Shown piece after piece: positions 53,401 through 62,517 of a DNA stretch of 64,000 nt. The DNA comes from DASQZT01 sp963728965 (GTDB taxonomy: Bacteria > Acidobacteriota > Terriglobia > Bryobacterales > Bryobacteraceae). The notes below the pieces were generated by a model. The model worked only from the letters and a program-made list of their open reading frames with translations. It was not told the origin of the DNA and ran no database searches. The stretch covers positions 372,001 through 436,000 of the forward strand of contig CAVSMH010000001.1 of the NCBI GenBank assembly GCA_963728965.1, given 5' to 3'. The position numbers and the translations under genes are program-made. The first letter of the stretch is position 1. Each line of letters begins with the position of its first letter.

Positions 53401-53863
53401 GTGGAACCTGGATGCCGTCTCGGTGGTCTACAGCGGGTTCGGTTTCGATCCCAATTACGACGCGCCCCCGGGATACAGCCGGCCCGACGTCGGCCCCAAC
53501 AACATCCCCGACCAGGGTTCGGGCGATCCCTACAGCGGCGCGACCCACAATCGCGACCAGTGGTATCAGGGCGGGCTGGGCGGAGCCTTCGTGCTCCCCG
53601 CCCCCAATACGTTCGGAACCTATCCCATCGGCTCGCTGCTCGGTCCGCGATTCTATGAACAGGATCTGGCGCTCGCCAAAACCTTCAAGCCCACCGAGAA
53701 GCTGGGGATCACCTTGCGGGCCGAAGGTTACAACATCTTCAATCACACCAACCTCGGCATGCCGGCCAACAACGTCACCGCGAGCAACGCCGGCCAGATC
53801 ACCGGAATCGCCTTCGGCTCGAACATGCGGCGCATGCAATACGCCCTGCGGTTCCAATTCTAA
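50462..53863 (+). CDS. Oar-like TonB-dependent receptor
   Basis: 1133 residues, outer membrane. Signal peptide (YVYWYVLIAVLLLAPAAYSQQ), carboxypeptidase-regulatory beta-sandwich (about 27-110, VFGSIYGTVTDKTGGAVPAAV), plug (about 115-260, including LPSFERNTQSYLLLTPG and NISTKSGSNEFHGTAFEYL) and barrel ending YALRFQF. A strong ribosome-binding site GGAGGAGGGGG precedes the ATG. Two FG-GAP/ASPIC proteins follow on the same strand and a membrane-bound winged-helix regulator is divergent, so uptake of some extracellular compound is probably controlled by it. Substrate unknown. Confidence 0.92.
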   Translation: MTKAPRYVYWYVLIAVLLLAPAAYSQQVFGSIYGTVTDKTGGAVPAAVVTITDQDKGTKSQVETNADGNYTKDRLIPGSYTVEVEGKGFRKAVSKDVRVSVDQGSRLDIVLEIGEVTQTVEVSAAAPLLQSDRADVATTFTSQQLEDLPSFERNTQSYLLLTPGAVKLNGWDHAASENPQGSKQILVNGQHFSGTGYELDGTENQSPILGIIVINPNLDSLSESKISSQNYDAEFGYAGAGIMNISTKSGSNEFHGTAFEYLRTNTSGFTDFGRNPFSEPNGAPAVHWNQFGGSVGGPLVKNKVFWFGDAQITRQRTGSTVLTNVPTALARTGDLSQYVFGTRNIIYDPLTGNPATGQGRTPFANNLIPANRLSQQALNILELLPGPNAVDPGGTAYLNNYIGGGSNTFNSNNWDTRWDWFVNEKQSLFGRYSYQQFDQAAPGAFGQQAGGPALSGNRFSGTADARNQSLAIGYTRTINPTMVNDFRFGFMRYRVNTLPGDIGTTPAKDAGIPGLNNDTFFTSGIPYFHIQGDGETRIGYSLDANGCNCPLAEREQQFQWTDNLSKIRGNHSIKVGADLRYAMNLRVPSDTHRSGELQFENGYTGNVPAGGGDPQGGLGLASFLLGEVTDFGRYVSVSTDAQERQKRFFWYAQDTWRITPKLQFNYGLRWEMVFPETVNAPGNGAQLNLATGKIGVFGVGRVSIHGYQEMNWKNFAPRLGVTYQLTPKTVVRAGYGWAYELGTFGSLFGHNVTQNVPVLAKQQINRANNWDGVFSLAQGPPAPQAVQPDSNGEFLLPDGITGKARPMNVVMPRVMTYNFTVQHQLLKDLAVSVGYVGNSGRHMFTGNGPTVNPNEAAFVPGLSQNARKPFYPLYGWTQGIDFYCNCANNRYDSLQVQVDKRYSFGLTFHSSYTYQLAQGDGATSADANWAFFYNRSLGYGTNGFFPHHQFTFSPVWEIPFGTGRKFGSNTSRALDLALGGWNLDAVSVVYSGFGFDPNYDAPPGYSRPDVGPNNIPDQGSGDPYSGATHNRDQWYQGGLGGAFVLPAPNTFGTYPIGSLLGPRFYEQDLALAKTFKPTEKLGITLRAEGYNIFNHTNLGMPANNVTASNAGQITGIAFGSNMRRMQYALRFQF

Positions 53864-53939
53864 AATGGACCGGCTTGTCATGCTCTCCGAACGCTTGCCG
53901 ACCGGGCCGCCGCGGCCATGGTAGACTGAAGCCCTGTCT

Positions 53940-55655
53940 GTGCTTCGCAGGGAGTTCATCCGGTCCATCTGCCGTACGGCTGGCGTCTTCTCTTTGGAGC
54001 AATTGCTGAAGGGAACCCCGCTCGGCGCGCAGTTTGTCAACGTGGCGCGCGAGGCCGGCCTGCGCGCCGCCACCATTTTCGGCGGCAAGGAGCGCAACCG
54101 TTTTCTGCTCGAGACCACCGGCTGCGGAGTCGCCTTCTTCGATTACGACCATGACGGCTGGCTCGACCTGTTCTTCGTCAACGGTACCCGCTTCGAAGCC
54201 AGTTGGACCCAAGCCAACGAGCCCACCAGCCGCCTTTATCGCAACAATCGCGACGGCACGTTCACCGATGTGACACTCGCCTCCGGCTTGGCCCGCACCG
54301 GCTGGGGCCAGGGCTGCTGCATCGGCGATTACGATAACGACGGCAGCGACGACCTGCTGGTCACCTACTGGGGCGACTGCGTCCTCTACCGCAACCTGGG
54401 CAACGGCAAATTCGAGGATGTCTCCGAAAAATCCGGCATTGCCGGGACGGCGCGCAAGACTCCCAACGGGCTGAATCGCTGGAACACCGGATGCGCCTTC
54501 GTGGACTACGACCGCGACGGACACCTCGATCTGTTCGTCGCCAACTATATCGATTTCGACCCGAAGACCGTGCCCCTGCCCGAATCCGGCAACTGCCTCT
54601 ACAAGGGCGTCAAGGTCGCCTGCGGCCCTCCGGGCCTCGATGGCGGGAAGAACATCCTCTTCCACAACAACGGCGACGGCACCTTTCGCGATGTCTCCGA
54701 ACAGGCCGGCATCTGGAAGACGCCGGGCACCTACGGGCTGGGCGTGCTGGTGGCCGATTTCGACGATGACGGATGGCCCGATATCTTCGTGGCCAACGAT
54801 TCCACCTCCTCGGCGCTCTACCGGAACAACCACGACGGCACGTTCACCGATGTCGCCATCGAAGCCGGCGCGGCGTACAGCCCCGATGGCAAGCCGCAGG
54901 CCGGAATGGGTGTGGCGGCCGCCGATTACGATTGCGACGGCCGCCTCGATATCCTCAAGACCAACTTCGCCGGCGACACCTCCAGCCTCTACCGCAACAC
55001 CGACGGCAAGTTTTTCGAGGACATGACCTTTCAGGCGGGGCTCGGCAGAAACACGCGCTTCCTGGGCTGGGGCGCCATGTTCATCGATTTCGACAACGAC
55101 GGCTGGCCCGACATTCTCCTGTGCAACGGCCATGTCTATCCCGAAGTGGCCGAGACCGCCATCGAATACGGCTATCGCCAGCGCAAGGTGCTGTACCGCA
55201 ATCTCGGCAACGGCCGGTTCGCCGACGTGTCGCTCGATGCCGGACCGGGTATTACGGAGACCGTTCCGGGCCGCGGCTGCGCGCTCGGCGATTTCGATAA
55301 CGATGGTGACCTCGACGTGGTGGTCAACTGCGTCAATGACGTGCCGCAACTGCTGCGCTGCGATTCCACCGCCCGCAATCACTGGATCAAGGTGAAGTGC
55401 GTGGGCACGAAATCGAATCGCTCCGCCATCGGCGCCCGCGTGTACTGCACCACCGGGAAGCACCGCCAGGTGGACGAAGTACGCAGCGGCGGCAGCTACA
55501 TTTCGCAGGGCGATCTGCGGGTGCATTTCGGCCTCGGAACGGCGGACACCGCGGATCTCGAGATCCGCTGGCCCAGCGGGCGCGTGGATAAAGTCGCCGG
55601 GCTCGCCGCCGACCGCATCTACACCGCCACCGAGGGCCAGGGCCTCAAGACGTGA
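53940..55655 (+). CDS. FG-GAP/ASPIC-UnbV (CRTAC1-like) secreted protein, copy 1
   Basis: 571 residues. Repeated Ca-binding FG-GAP-like motifs (FFDYDHDGWLDLFF, GDYDNDGSDDLLV, VDYDRDGHLDLFV, ADFDDDGWPDIFV, FIDFDNDGWPDILL, GDFDNDGDLDVVV) form an integrin-type beta-propeller. The C-terminal ASPIC/UnbV domain (about 480-565) has SNRSAIGARV and LEIRWPSGRVDKV. The N-terminus MLRREFIRS resembles a twin-arginine signal but its hydrophobic core is weak. Such proteins are abundant in acidobacteria and of unknown extracellular function. Starts at GTG, 77 bases after the TonB receptor. Confidence 0.88.
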   Translation: MLRREFIRSICRTAGVFSLEQLLKGTPLGAQFVNVAREAGLRAATIFGGKERNRFLLETTGCGVAFFDYDHDGWLDLFFVNGTRFEASWTQANEPTSRLYRNNRDGTFTDVTLASGLARTGWGQGCCIGDYDNDGSDDLLVTYWGDCVLYRNLGNGKFEDVSEKSGIAGTARKTPNGLNRWNTGCAFVDYDRDGHLDLFVANYIDFDPKTVPLPESGNCLYKGVKVACGPPGLDGGKNILFHNNGDGTFRDVSEQAGIWKTPGTYGLGVLVADFDDDGWPDIFVANDSTSSALYRNNHDGTFTDVAIEAGAAYSPDGKPQAGMGVAAADYDCDGRLDILKTNFAGDTSSLYRNTDGKFFEDMTFQAGLGRNTRFLGWGAMFIDFDNDGWPDILLCNGHVYPEVAETAIEYGYRQRKVLYRNLGNGRFADVSLDAGPGITETVPGRGCALGDFDNDGDLDVVVNCVNDVPQLLRCDSTARNHWIKVKCVGTKSNRSAIGARVYCTTGKHRQVDEVRSGGSYISQGDLRVHFGLGTADTADLEIRWPSGRVDKVAGLAADRIYTATEGQGLKT

Positions 55656-57310
55656 TCCGCCGCCGCGAATTTCTGGCGCTGCTGGCGGCCGGCGCCCGGG
55701 CCACCACCCCGGCCAGTCCTTTCCATTTCGTGGACGTGGCGCGCGAGGCCGGGCTCACTCAGCCGGTGATTTACGGCGGCGTGGAAACCAAGAAGTACAT
55801 CCTGGAGACGAACGGCTGCGGGATTGCCTTCTTCGATTACGACCACGATGGCTGGCCCGATCTTTTCGTCCCCGGAGGCTCGCGCATCGGCGGCGCGCCG
55901 GCGGGCGCGACCAACCGCCTGTACCGGAACAATCGCGATGGCACCTTTACCGACGTCACCCGGAAGGCCGGGCTCGAGCGCGTCGTGTGGGCCTCCGGCG
56001 TGGCCGTCGGCGACTACGACAACGACGGCCGCCACGACCTGTTCGTGAGTTGCTGGGGCCAGAACCTCCTCTACCACAACAACGGCGACGGCACCTTCAC
56101 CGATGTCACCAAAGAGGCCGGCCTGCTGCACGCCCGCCCCGAGTGGGGCGCCGGCTGCACCTTCGTGGATTACAATCGCGACGGCTTTCTCGACCTGTTC
56201 GTCAGCACCTACCTGGATTTCGATTTCAAGACCATTCCCCAGCCGGGCGCCAACGAGAACTGCACCTGGAAAGGGCTGGCGGTGAATTGCGGACCCCGCG
56301 GCCTGCCCACCGGCCGCAATTTTCTCTACCGGAACAACGGCGACGGCACCTTCACCGATGTCTCGGAAGCCGCCGGAATCGCCCCCGTGGACAAGCGCTA
56401 CGCCATGACCTCAGTCGCCGCCGATTTCGACGACGACGGCTGGCCCGACATCTTCGTGGCCTGCGATTCGACGCCCGGGATTCTCTACCGCAACAACCAT
56501 GACGGCACCTTCACCGACACGGCGCTCGAAGCCGGTGTGGCCTACAACGAAGACGGCCGCGCCCAGGCCGGCATGGGAGTGGCGGTGGCCGATGCCATGG
56601 GCGAGGGCCGTCTCGATCTCTTCAAAACCCACTTCGCCGACGACACGCCGGTGCTCTACCGCAACCAGGGGCAGGGACGGTTCGAAGATGTAACCGGCCG
56701 CTCGGGGCTGGCCGCCTTCACCCGCTACGTGGGATGGGGCGCCGGCTTCGCGGATTTCGACAACGACGGCCGGGTGGACCTCCTGTTCGTGAACGGCAGC
56801 GTCTATCCGGAAATCGAAACGCTGTTCGCCGAATACAAATATCGAAACCCGCGGATCGTGCTGCGCAATGCCGGAGGCGGCCGCTTCGAAAACCTGAGCG
56901 AGCGCAGCGGCCCCGGAATCTCGGACCGCCACTCCAGCCGCGGCTGCGCGTTCGGCGATTTCGACAACGATGGCAACGTGGATGCCCTGGTCATGAATAT
57001 GAACGAGCCTCCTTCGCTGCTGCGCAACGATGCCCGCAACGAAAACCACTGGCTGAAACTCGAACTCATCGGCACCAGGTCGAACCGCAGCGCCATCGGC
57101 GCGCGCGTTTTCGTCACCGCCGGCGGACGCCGGCAGCGGCAGGACGTGCTCAGCCAGTCGAGCTTCTACTCGCAGAGCGACCTGCGCCTGCATTTCGGAA
57201 TGGGCGCGGCGAAGGAGGCGGACGTGGAGATCCGCTGGCCCTCCGGCGCCATACAGCAGGTGCGCGGCGTGCGCGCCGGCCAGGTGGTGACGGTGCGCGA
57301 GAAGGCCTGA
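55652..57310 (+). CDS. FG-GAP/ASPIC-UnbV (CRTAC1-like) secreted protein, copy 2
   Basis: 552 residues, clearly paralogous to the preceding protein: same order of D-x-D-x-D-G propeller motifs and a C-terminal ASPIC/UnbV domain (SNRSAIGARVFV to VEIRWPSGAIQQV). The N-terminus MIRRREFLALLAAGA is a good twin-arginine (Tat) signal, indicating folded export. The GTG start overlaps the previous stop by four bases, so the two are translationally coupled. It converges on the ABC permease gene, with 34 bases between the stops. Confidence 0.9.
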   Translation: MIRRREFLALLAAGARATTPASPFHFVDVAREAGLTQPVIYGGVETKKYILETNGCGIAFFDYDHDGWPDLFVPGGSRIGGAPAGATNRLYRNNRDGTFTDVTRKAGLERVVWASGVAVGDYDNDGRHDLFVSCWGQNLLYHNNGDGTFTDVTKEAGLLHARPEWGAGCTFVDYNRDGFLDLFVSTYLDFDFKTIPQPGANENCTWKGLAVNCGPRGLPTGRNFLYRNNGDGTFTDVSEAAGIAPVDKRYAMTSVAADFDDDGWPDIFVACDSTPGILYRNNHDGTFTDTALEAGVAYNEDGRAQAGMGVAVADAMGEGRLDLFKTHFADDTPVLYRNQGQGRFEDVTGRSGLAAFTRYVGWGAGFADFDNDGRVDLLFVNGSVYPEIETLFAEYKYRNPRIVLRNAGGGRFENLSERSGPGISDRHSSRGCAFGDFDNDGNVDALVMNMNEPPSLLRNDARNENHWLKLELIGTRSNRSAIGARVFVTAGGRRQRQDVLSQSSFYSQSDLRLHFGMGAAKEADVEIRWPSGAIQQVRGVRAGQVVTVREKA

Positions 57311-57344
57311 ACGCGTGCGGCCCGCGACCGGATTTTCGCGATGC

Positions 57345-59783
57345 CTATTCGCAGCGCAGCGCGGTCATCGGATCCAGCCGTGAGGCCTGCCACGCCGACA
57401 TCGCCGAAGCCAGTGCCGACACCAGGATCAGCAGCAGCGCACCCGCCACCAGAATCACCGGATCGCGCAGGTTGCCTTTTGCCCACTGCGCGAAAACGGA
57501 ATTCAGCCCCACGGTGAGCACCATCCCCGCCCCGATTCCGCTTGCCACACTCCCCAGCGTCGAGGCAAACACGATACCGAGCACGTGGCCGCGCTGCGCG
57601 CCCAACGCCATTCGAATCCCGAATTCATTGGTCCGTTGCGTTACCGCGTAGGAGACCACGCTGTGCAGTCCCACCGCGGCCAGCGCCAGCGCCAGGCCGC
57701 CGAATACTCCGAAGATCCACGCCGCCAGCCGCTCCTGCTGCCACTCCTGCCCATCGGAGATCCACGTATCCAGGTCCTCGGTCTGGCTGTAGCTTTGCTG
57801 CTCGGGGTCCACCGCCGTCAATTGCCTCCGCACCGCGCGCAGCAGGGTCAGCGGCGGCGCCCCGGTCCTCACCAGCACCTGCGTGCCCATCCTCATGTTG
57901 AGCGTGTAAGGCACAAAGACCGCGGGCGTGACCGGGTTGGACAACCCGTCGTTCCTCGCATCTCCCACCACACCGACGATCTGCAGCCACGAATCGGCGA
58001 TCTTGGGCGCCGATACTACCGCCGGCGGACGGTCTTCGATCTCCGGCAGTTTCACCGAGCGTCCGATGGCGCCGCCATTCGGGAAGTAGCGCTGCGCAAA
58101 GCTCCGGTTGATCACCGCCACGTGCGCGCCGTTCCGGTTCTCCGTCTCGTCCCAGATCCGGCCTTCGAGCAGCGGAATGCGCAGCACCGCAAAGTACCCC
58201 GGGCCGATCAGGTTGATCGAGCCCTTCTGCTGGTCCGCGGCGGCTTGGCCCAGAATCTCGAACCGCGCCGGCCAGCCATTTCGCGGCGGCGTGGCGTTGC
58301 TGGAGATCGCCGCCAGCATCACACCCGGCGTTTCCGCCACCTTCGCGCGCAGTTGCGCGAAATAGGTCGCCCGCGCGGCCCACGTGGTGTAAGAGTTCTC
58401 GTGCAGCGGAATCCCGACACTCATCACGTGGTGCGGGTCGTAGCCGAGGGGCGTATGGATCAATCGTAAGAAGCCCTTCATCGCCGACCCCGCCCCGGCT
58501 ACGAGTACCAGTGTCAGCGCAATCTGCAGCGCGATCAGCGCATTGTGGGCTCTCCGTCCGCGAACGCTTCCCGCCACCCGGCGCGTGTTCGACGTCATCA
58601 CGCGGGCCGCCTGCGTCCGCGACAACTGGAGCGCCGGCCAGAGTCCGAAAACGAGCGCCGTCGCCGTCGCCACCCCGGCGCTGAAAAAGAGCACCGGCAA
58701 ATTGATGCGGATGACCACTTCCGGAGCGAAGGCAAACCGCGGCAGCACCGTCTTGATACCCGCCAGAATTCCGTAGGACGCCAGCACCCCCAGCACCACG
58801 CCCATCGCGGCCAATACCATCGATTCCGTCAGCAACTGGCGCACGATCTGGCGGCCCTGCGCCCCCACCGCGGCCCGCACCGCAAACTCGTGCTGCCGCG
58901 CCGTGCCTCTTGCCAGCAGCAGAATCGAGACGTTTCCGCACCCGATTCCCAGCAGCAGGCTCACCGCGCCGAAGAGCAGATACAGGGTTCCACTCATGCT
59001 ACGTTCCACCCATGCGTTGAGCCCCTCTACCTGCACTTTGAAATGTTCGGGAAAATGACGCGGCAGGTCCCTGGCAAACTGCTCCAGCAGCGGTTGCAGC
59101 ATGGCATCGGCCGCCCGGTGCGTCACCCCGGGCCGCAGGCGGAAATCGACCATACAAAAGTGGTTCGGGTCGCGGGTCATCTGCAGCGGCAGGTATACAT
59201 CCGCGCTGTACCACCGGAAGCGCGGCGCCGCGATGCCCACGATGGTGTACCGTTTCCGGTCGAGCTCGATCGACTTTCCCACCGCCTGCACGTCCCCGCC
59301 GAGCCGTTCCTGCCAGAACTGGTAGGACAACACCGCTACCGGTTGGGGTTCCTGCCCTTCGATCGCGTCCCGCCCCAGCAGTCCCCGCCCCAGCAGCGGC
59401 GCGACGCCCAGATCGTCGAAGCCGTTGGAGATGAGGCCGATTGCGTTCACATTCTCCGGCAGGTCGTGCCCGGTCATGGTCATCGCGTGGTAGTCCATGG
59501 CCAGCATGCTCTCGATCGCCGGTACCCGCCGCAGTTGCTGAATCTGCGCCGGGTTCAAATTGACGCCTTCCACGGAGCCGGCCTTGGTCCTCACCGTCAT
59601 CCGCACGATCCGGTCCGCCGCCTTGAACGGATACGGATTGATCAGCGCCGCATAGATCACGCTGAATACCGCCGTCGTCGCGCCGATGCCGAGCGCCAGC
59701 GAGAGGACCGCCGTGGAGGTGAATCCGGGACTCTGCATGAATTGCCGGACGGAATAGCGCAGGTCCTGAATCAAAGTCTGCAT
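57345..59783 (-). CDS. MacB/FtsX-type ABC permease (acidobacterial duplicated orphan permease)
   Basis: 812 residues. Two repeats of the MacB layout: membrane helix, periplasmic core domain, then three FtsX helices. Repeat 1 begins LIQDLRYSVRQFMQSPGFTSTAVLSLALGIGATTAVFSV with FtsX helices from TLYLLFGAVSLLLGIGC; repeat 2 starts NALIALQIALTLVLVAGAG and ends ALASAMSAWQASRLDPMTALR. No ATPase is fused or adjacent, the defining feature of ADOP-type proteins, which are expanded in acidobacteria. Probably moves peptides or lipids or transmits force across the envelope. GGGGGT precedes the chosen ATG at 59783. Confidence 0.88.
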   Translation of the reverse strand: MQTLIQDLRYSVRQFMQSPGFTSTAVLSLALGIGATTAVFSVIYAALINPYPFKAADRIVRMTVRTKAGSVEGVNLNPAQIQQLRRVPAIESMLAMDYHAMTMTGHDLPENVNAIGLISNGFDDLGVAPLLGRGLLGRDAIEGQEPQPVAVLSYQFWQERLGGDVQAVGKSIELDRKRYTIVGIAAPRFRWYSADVYLPLQMTRDPNHFCMVDFRLRPGVTHRAADAMLQPLLEQFARDLPRHFPEHFKVQVEGLNAWVERSMSGTLYLLFGAVSLLLGIGCGNVSILLLARGTARQHEFAVRAAVGAQGRQIVRQLLTESMVLAAMGVVLGVLASYGILAGIKTVLPRFAFAPEVVIRINLPVLFFSAGVATATALVFGLWPALQLSRTQAARVMTSNTRRVAGSVRGRRAHNALIALQIALTLVLVAGAGSAMKGFLRLIHTPLGYDPHHVMSVGIPLHENSYTTWAARATYFAQLRAKVAETPGVMLAAISSNATPPRNGWPARFEILGQAAADQQKGSINLIGPGYFAVLRIPLLEGRIWDETENRNGAHVAVINRSFAQRYFPNGGAIGRSVKLPEIEDRPPAVVSAPKIADSWLQIVGVVGDARNDGLSNPVTPAVFVPYTLNMRMGTQVLVRTGAPPLTLLRAVRRQLTAVDPEQQSYSQTEDLDTWISDGQEWQQERLAAWIFGVFGGLALALAAVGLHSVVSYAVTQRTNEFGIRMALGAQRGHVLGIVFASTLGSVASGIGAGMVLTVGLNSVFAQWAKGNLRDPVILVAGALLLILVSALASAMSAWQASRLDPMTALRCE

Positions 59784-59912
59784 CGCACCCCCGGCGCCCA
59801 GACGGCGGGTGCCATCCATCATGGCATACGAAGCGCGCGGGCAGGAATGGCGTTTCTGCCTCGGCCCGCGCGCAATCCACCGGCGGCGGTGCTCCTTCCC
59901 GCGCTTCCCGTT

Positions 59913-62108
59913 TCAGAACTGGAACACCAGCGACACCTGGTACGTTCTCGGCTCCACGAAATGGGTCCCGCTGAAAGTGGACAGGAAGTTGTACAACGCG
60001 GCCTTGTTCGCCAGGTTGTATACCGCCGCCTTCAGGTCTACTCGCACCGGCTCCGTGTGGAACAGGTCGTTGATGCCCGCCCCCACGTCGAAAATGCTGC
60101 GCGGGCTGATGCGCGGCGGGTTGGTGTCGGGATTCGCCGTTCCCTCGATCGGAATCGAGATGCGCGTTGCGCCGTAGTTGGCGCTGCCGCACGACGCAAT
60201 CGGACTCCCCAGGCTCGCCATCTCCGCCCCGCAATAGAATCCGATCGCCGCCTGTTGCGCGGCAGTCAGGCTCAGCGCGGAGGCAAGGTCGGGCACGTTG
60301 CCCGCCACCATGCCGCTGTCGTACCGCCAGGTGAAGTCGAACCAGGGCGCGTTCTTCGACCGCTGATACCGCAGGTTGGCGGTGTGGGAATACGCCTCGT
60401 CGTGGTCGATCCGGAAGACGCTGTAATCTACCGGAGAGTTGAAGATCAGCCCGCCGGTTTCCGGTCCGAAGAATCGCGCGCGCGTGTGGCCGAACGTGAC
60501 GTACCCCTGAAAGCCTTTCAGGTCCGTCGTGGAGATGCGGCCCGAAAGGCCATCCAGCTTCGACTTCCGCCACGAAATCGGAAATGAAATCGGCGTGTTG
60601 AACAGAACGCCGAAATCATATGCGTTGTCGGTTAACTTCCAGAAGTAGCCGGCTTCCACCACCAGGTACTTTCCGAACGACTGCTCGAAGCCGCCGTTGA
60701 ACTGGTTGCGCATGCCCGGTTTCAGCGGCACGGATGCGTACGCGCCGAACACGTTGCCGGCCAGTCCGCCCACTCCCGAAGCGCTCGAAAGCAGCAGGTT
60801 CTCGTTGTACGGGGTCTCCATCGTTCTCGAAAACGACGCCCGCAGCACCGTGCCCGTCGGCTTCAACTGGTAGGAGGCGCCCACCCGCGGCTGAATGCCC
60901 GTCGCCGTGCTCAGCCCGTCGTACCGGTCCGCCCGGAGGCCGCCATTCAGCGTCCATCGCCCCAGCGTGATCGTGTCCTGCGCGTAGAAGCCGTACTCGT
61001 TCACGTGGCCGGCATCCTGGTAGCGAAACCGGGCGCCGCCGCGCGTCAGATCGTATGGCGCGAGCCCGCGCGAGAATTGCGGGTTCGCCTGCAATCCCGC
61101 CGCGGCACACTCGCCCGGCGCGGTAATCGACGCCGCACCGGCCGCCGCCCCGGCGCCATCCGTACACACCGCGTTGAAGCCGAAATCCGTGATCCCCATG
61201 GCGAACTCTTCGCTGAGCCGCGTCTGATTCAGTTCCGTGCCGATCCGGATATCGTGCTTCCCGCGCACCGCTGAAACGTCCCCGCGCATCCCATAGTTGA
61301 ACAGCGTGCGAGCTTGCGAAAGCGTTGCCGGCTGGTCCAGGAACGGATCGGCGCTGGGGTAGTAATTCACCGCGTCGCGCCGCGCCCACAGGTTCATCGT
61401 CAACAGCGTGCTGGCTCCGAACGTGTGCTGGTAGCCCGGGGCAATGTTGAACGTGATCAGCTTCTGCCGCTGGTCCTGCCCCGGCTGGTCGTAAGTGGTC
61501 GGAATCTGGAACCAGTTGCGCGCCGCGAACAGGTTCAGGTGCAGCGCGTTCGCCGAATCCGGCTGGTAATCGATCCGGTCGAAGAACGTGCCGTTGTTGC
61601 CGGCGTCGTGCATCGGGTGGAATTCCGGCGAATCGAGAAAACGGCCGGAACGCTCGGTGTTGAACACCAGAAACTGCCCGGCTTTGGCGCCGCCCCAACC
61701 CAGTGACGCATTCTCCCCGCCCGTTCCGAACGAGCCGTAATTCGCCTCCAACGATCCGAACGGCTTTTTGCCGAGCCCGGACCGAGTCACCGCGTCTACC
61801 ACCAGGCTCGTCTTGTCGCCGTACTGGGCCGCCGGCATTCCGGTGATGAGCTGCATCGATTCGATGGCGTTCACCGGCATCTGCGTCGAGAATGCCTTGC
61901 TCTGTTGATCGCTCACCGGCTGCCCGTCGATTACGAAGCTGGTCTGCGCGTGATCGCCGAGCGGATGGAAGAACCCGTTCGAGTCCGCCACCACGCCCGG
62001 AGCGCTCATCGTGATCGCCGCGCTCAACCCCGCCGCGGGCGCCGCCAGCGGCAAGGTCGAAAGCAGGCTTCGGTCCACATCGTTGTGGGCCACCGGAACG
62101 TTTTCCAC
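59913..62108 (-). CDS. TonB-dependent receptor, plug and barrel part (gene broken by frameshift)
   Basis: 731 residues reading from a GTG that is probably not a natural start. Contains the plug (LSAAITMSAPGVVADSNGFF, FVIDGQPVSDQQSKAF, GMPAAQYGDKTSLVVDAVTRSG) and barrel to the C-terminal YQVSLVFQF. It lacks a signal peptide in this frame; that and the regulatory domain lie in the other frame at 62109-62493. Removing one G from the GGG at 62129-62131 gives a continuous protein of about 860 residues. It is followed by the ADOP permease on the same strand (129 bases) and preceded by a small Cys/His secreted protein. Confidence 0.82.
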   Translation of the reverse strand: MENVPVAHNDVDRSLLSTLPLAAPAAGLSAAITMSAPGVVADSNGFFHPLGDHAQTSFVIDGQPVSDQQSKAFSTQMPVNAIESMQLITGMPAAQYGDKTSLVVDAVTRSGLGKKPFGSLEANYGSFGTGGENASLGWGGAKAGQFLVFNTERSGRFLDSPEFHPMHDAGNNGTFFDRIDYQPDSANALHLNLFAARNWFQIPTTYDQPGQDQRQKLITFNIAPGYQHTFGASTLLTMNLWARRDAVNYYPSADPFLDQPATLSQARTLFNYGMRGDVSAVRGKHDIRIGTELNQTRLSEEFAMGITDFGFNAVCTDGAGAAAGAASITAPGECAAAGLQANPQFSRGLAPYDLTRGGARFRYQDAGHVNEYGFYAQDTITLGRWTLNGGLRADRYDGLSTATGIQPRVGASYQLKPTGTVLRASFSRTMETPYNENLLLSSASGVGGLAGNVFGAYASVPLKPGMRNQFNGGFEQSFGKYLVVEAGYFWKLTDNAYDFGVLFNTPISFPISWRKSKLDGLSGRISTTDLKGFQGYVTFGHTRARFFGPETGGLIFNSPVDYSVFRIDHDEAYSHTANLRYQRSKNAPWFDFTWRYDSGMVAGNVPDLASALSLTAAQQAAIGFYCGAEMASLGSPIASCGSANYGATRISIPIEGTANPDTNPPRISPRSIFDVGAGINDLFHTEPVRVDLKAAVYNLANKAALYNFLSTFSGTHFVEPRTYQVSLVFQF

Positions 62109-62493
62109 CAGGCTGGCGCCCGACGCTTCCCACCTGGATCGCCGTCTGCGCCTGGGCCAGCGCCAACTGGATCGGCACGTTCACGGGCACGGTGCTCCGC
62201 ACCGCTACGTCCTTCGCGAACGGGGCGAAGCCGGGCACAGTCACTTCGAGGCGATAGGAATTCAGCGGCACGTTATTGAACCGGAACGTGCCTGTCGAAT
62301 CGGTTGGGACGGTTTGCCGGTAATTCGATACCGGGTTGTGTATTTCGACCGTAGCGCCGGCGATGGCGCTCCCGGATGGATCGGTGATTGCACCGGCGAC
62401 CGTGCCGGCGCTGATGGATTGCGCTGCTGCCGGAGCAAGCGCGTAAACCAACAGGGCAGATACAACTAGTGCATCGACAAATATGGATTTCAC
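62109..62493 (-). pseudogene. Signal peptide and carboxypeptidase-regulatory domain of the broken TonB receptor
   Basis: From the GTG at 62493 (GAGGAG upstream) the frame encodes a signal peptide (KSIFVDALVVSALLVYALAPAAAQ) and a beta-sandwich (about 28-115: GTVAGAITDPSGSAIAGATVEIHN, then GTFRFNNVPLNSYRLEVTVPGF). After IQV (about residue 121) the sequence becomes out-of-frame translation that stays open to 60616. With one G fewer it would read IQVEASGASLVENVPVAHND into the main receptor frame, so both parts are one gene. Confidence 0.8.
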
Positions 62494-62517
62494 AGACTCC
62501 TCGCTTCAGATCCTGTT

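Noticed and set aside
53940..57310. Recurrent short DNA repeats resembling gacaacgacgg, at first sight a repeat array
   Set aside because: They encode the D-x-D-x-D-G calcium loops of FG-GAP propellers, are irregularly spaced and differ at third codon positions, so they are neither a CRISPR nor a satellite.
57585..60587. Long + strand frames (57585-58469, 58545-60587) opposite the ADOP permease and the third TonB receptor
   Set aside because: Arg/His/Gln-rich shadow translation; the - strand shows MacB/FtsX helices and receptor motifs.
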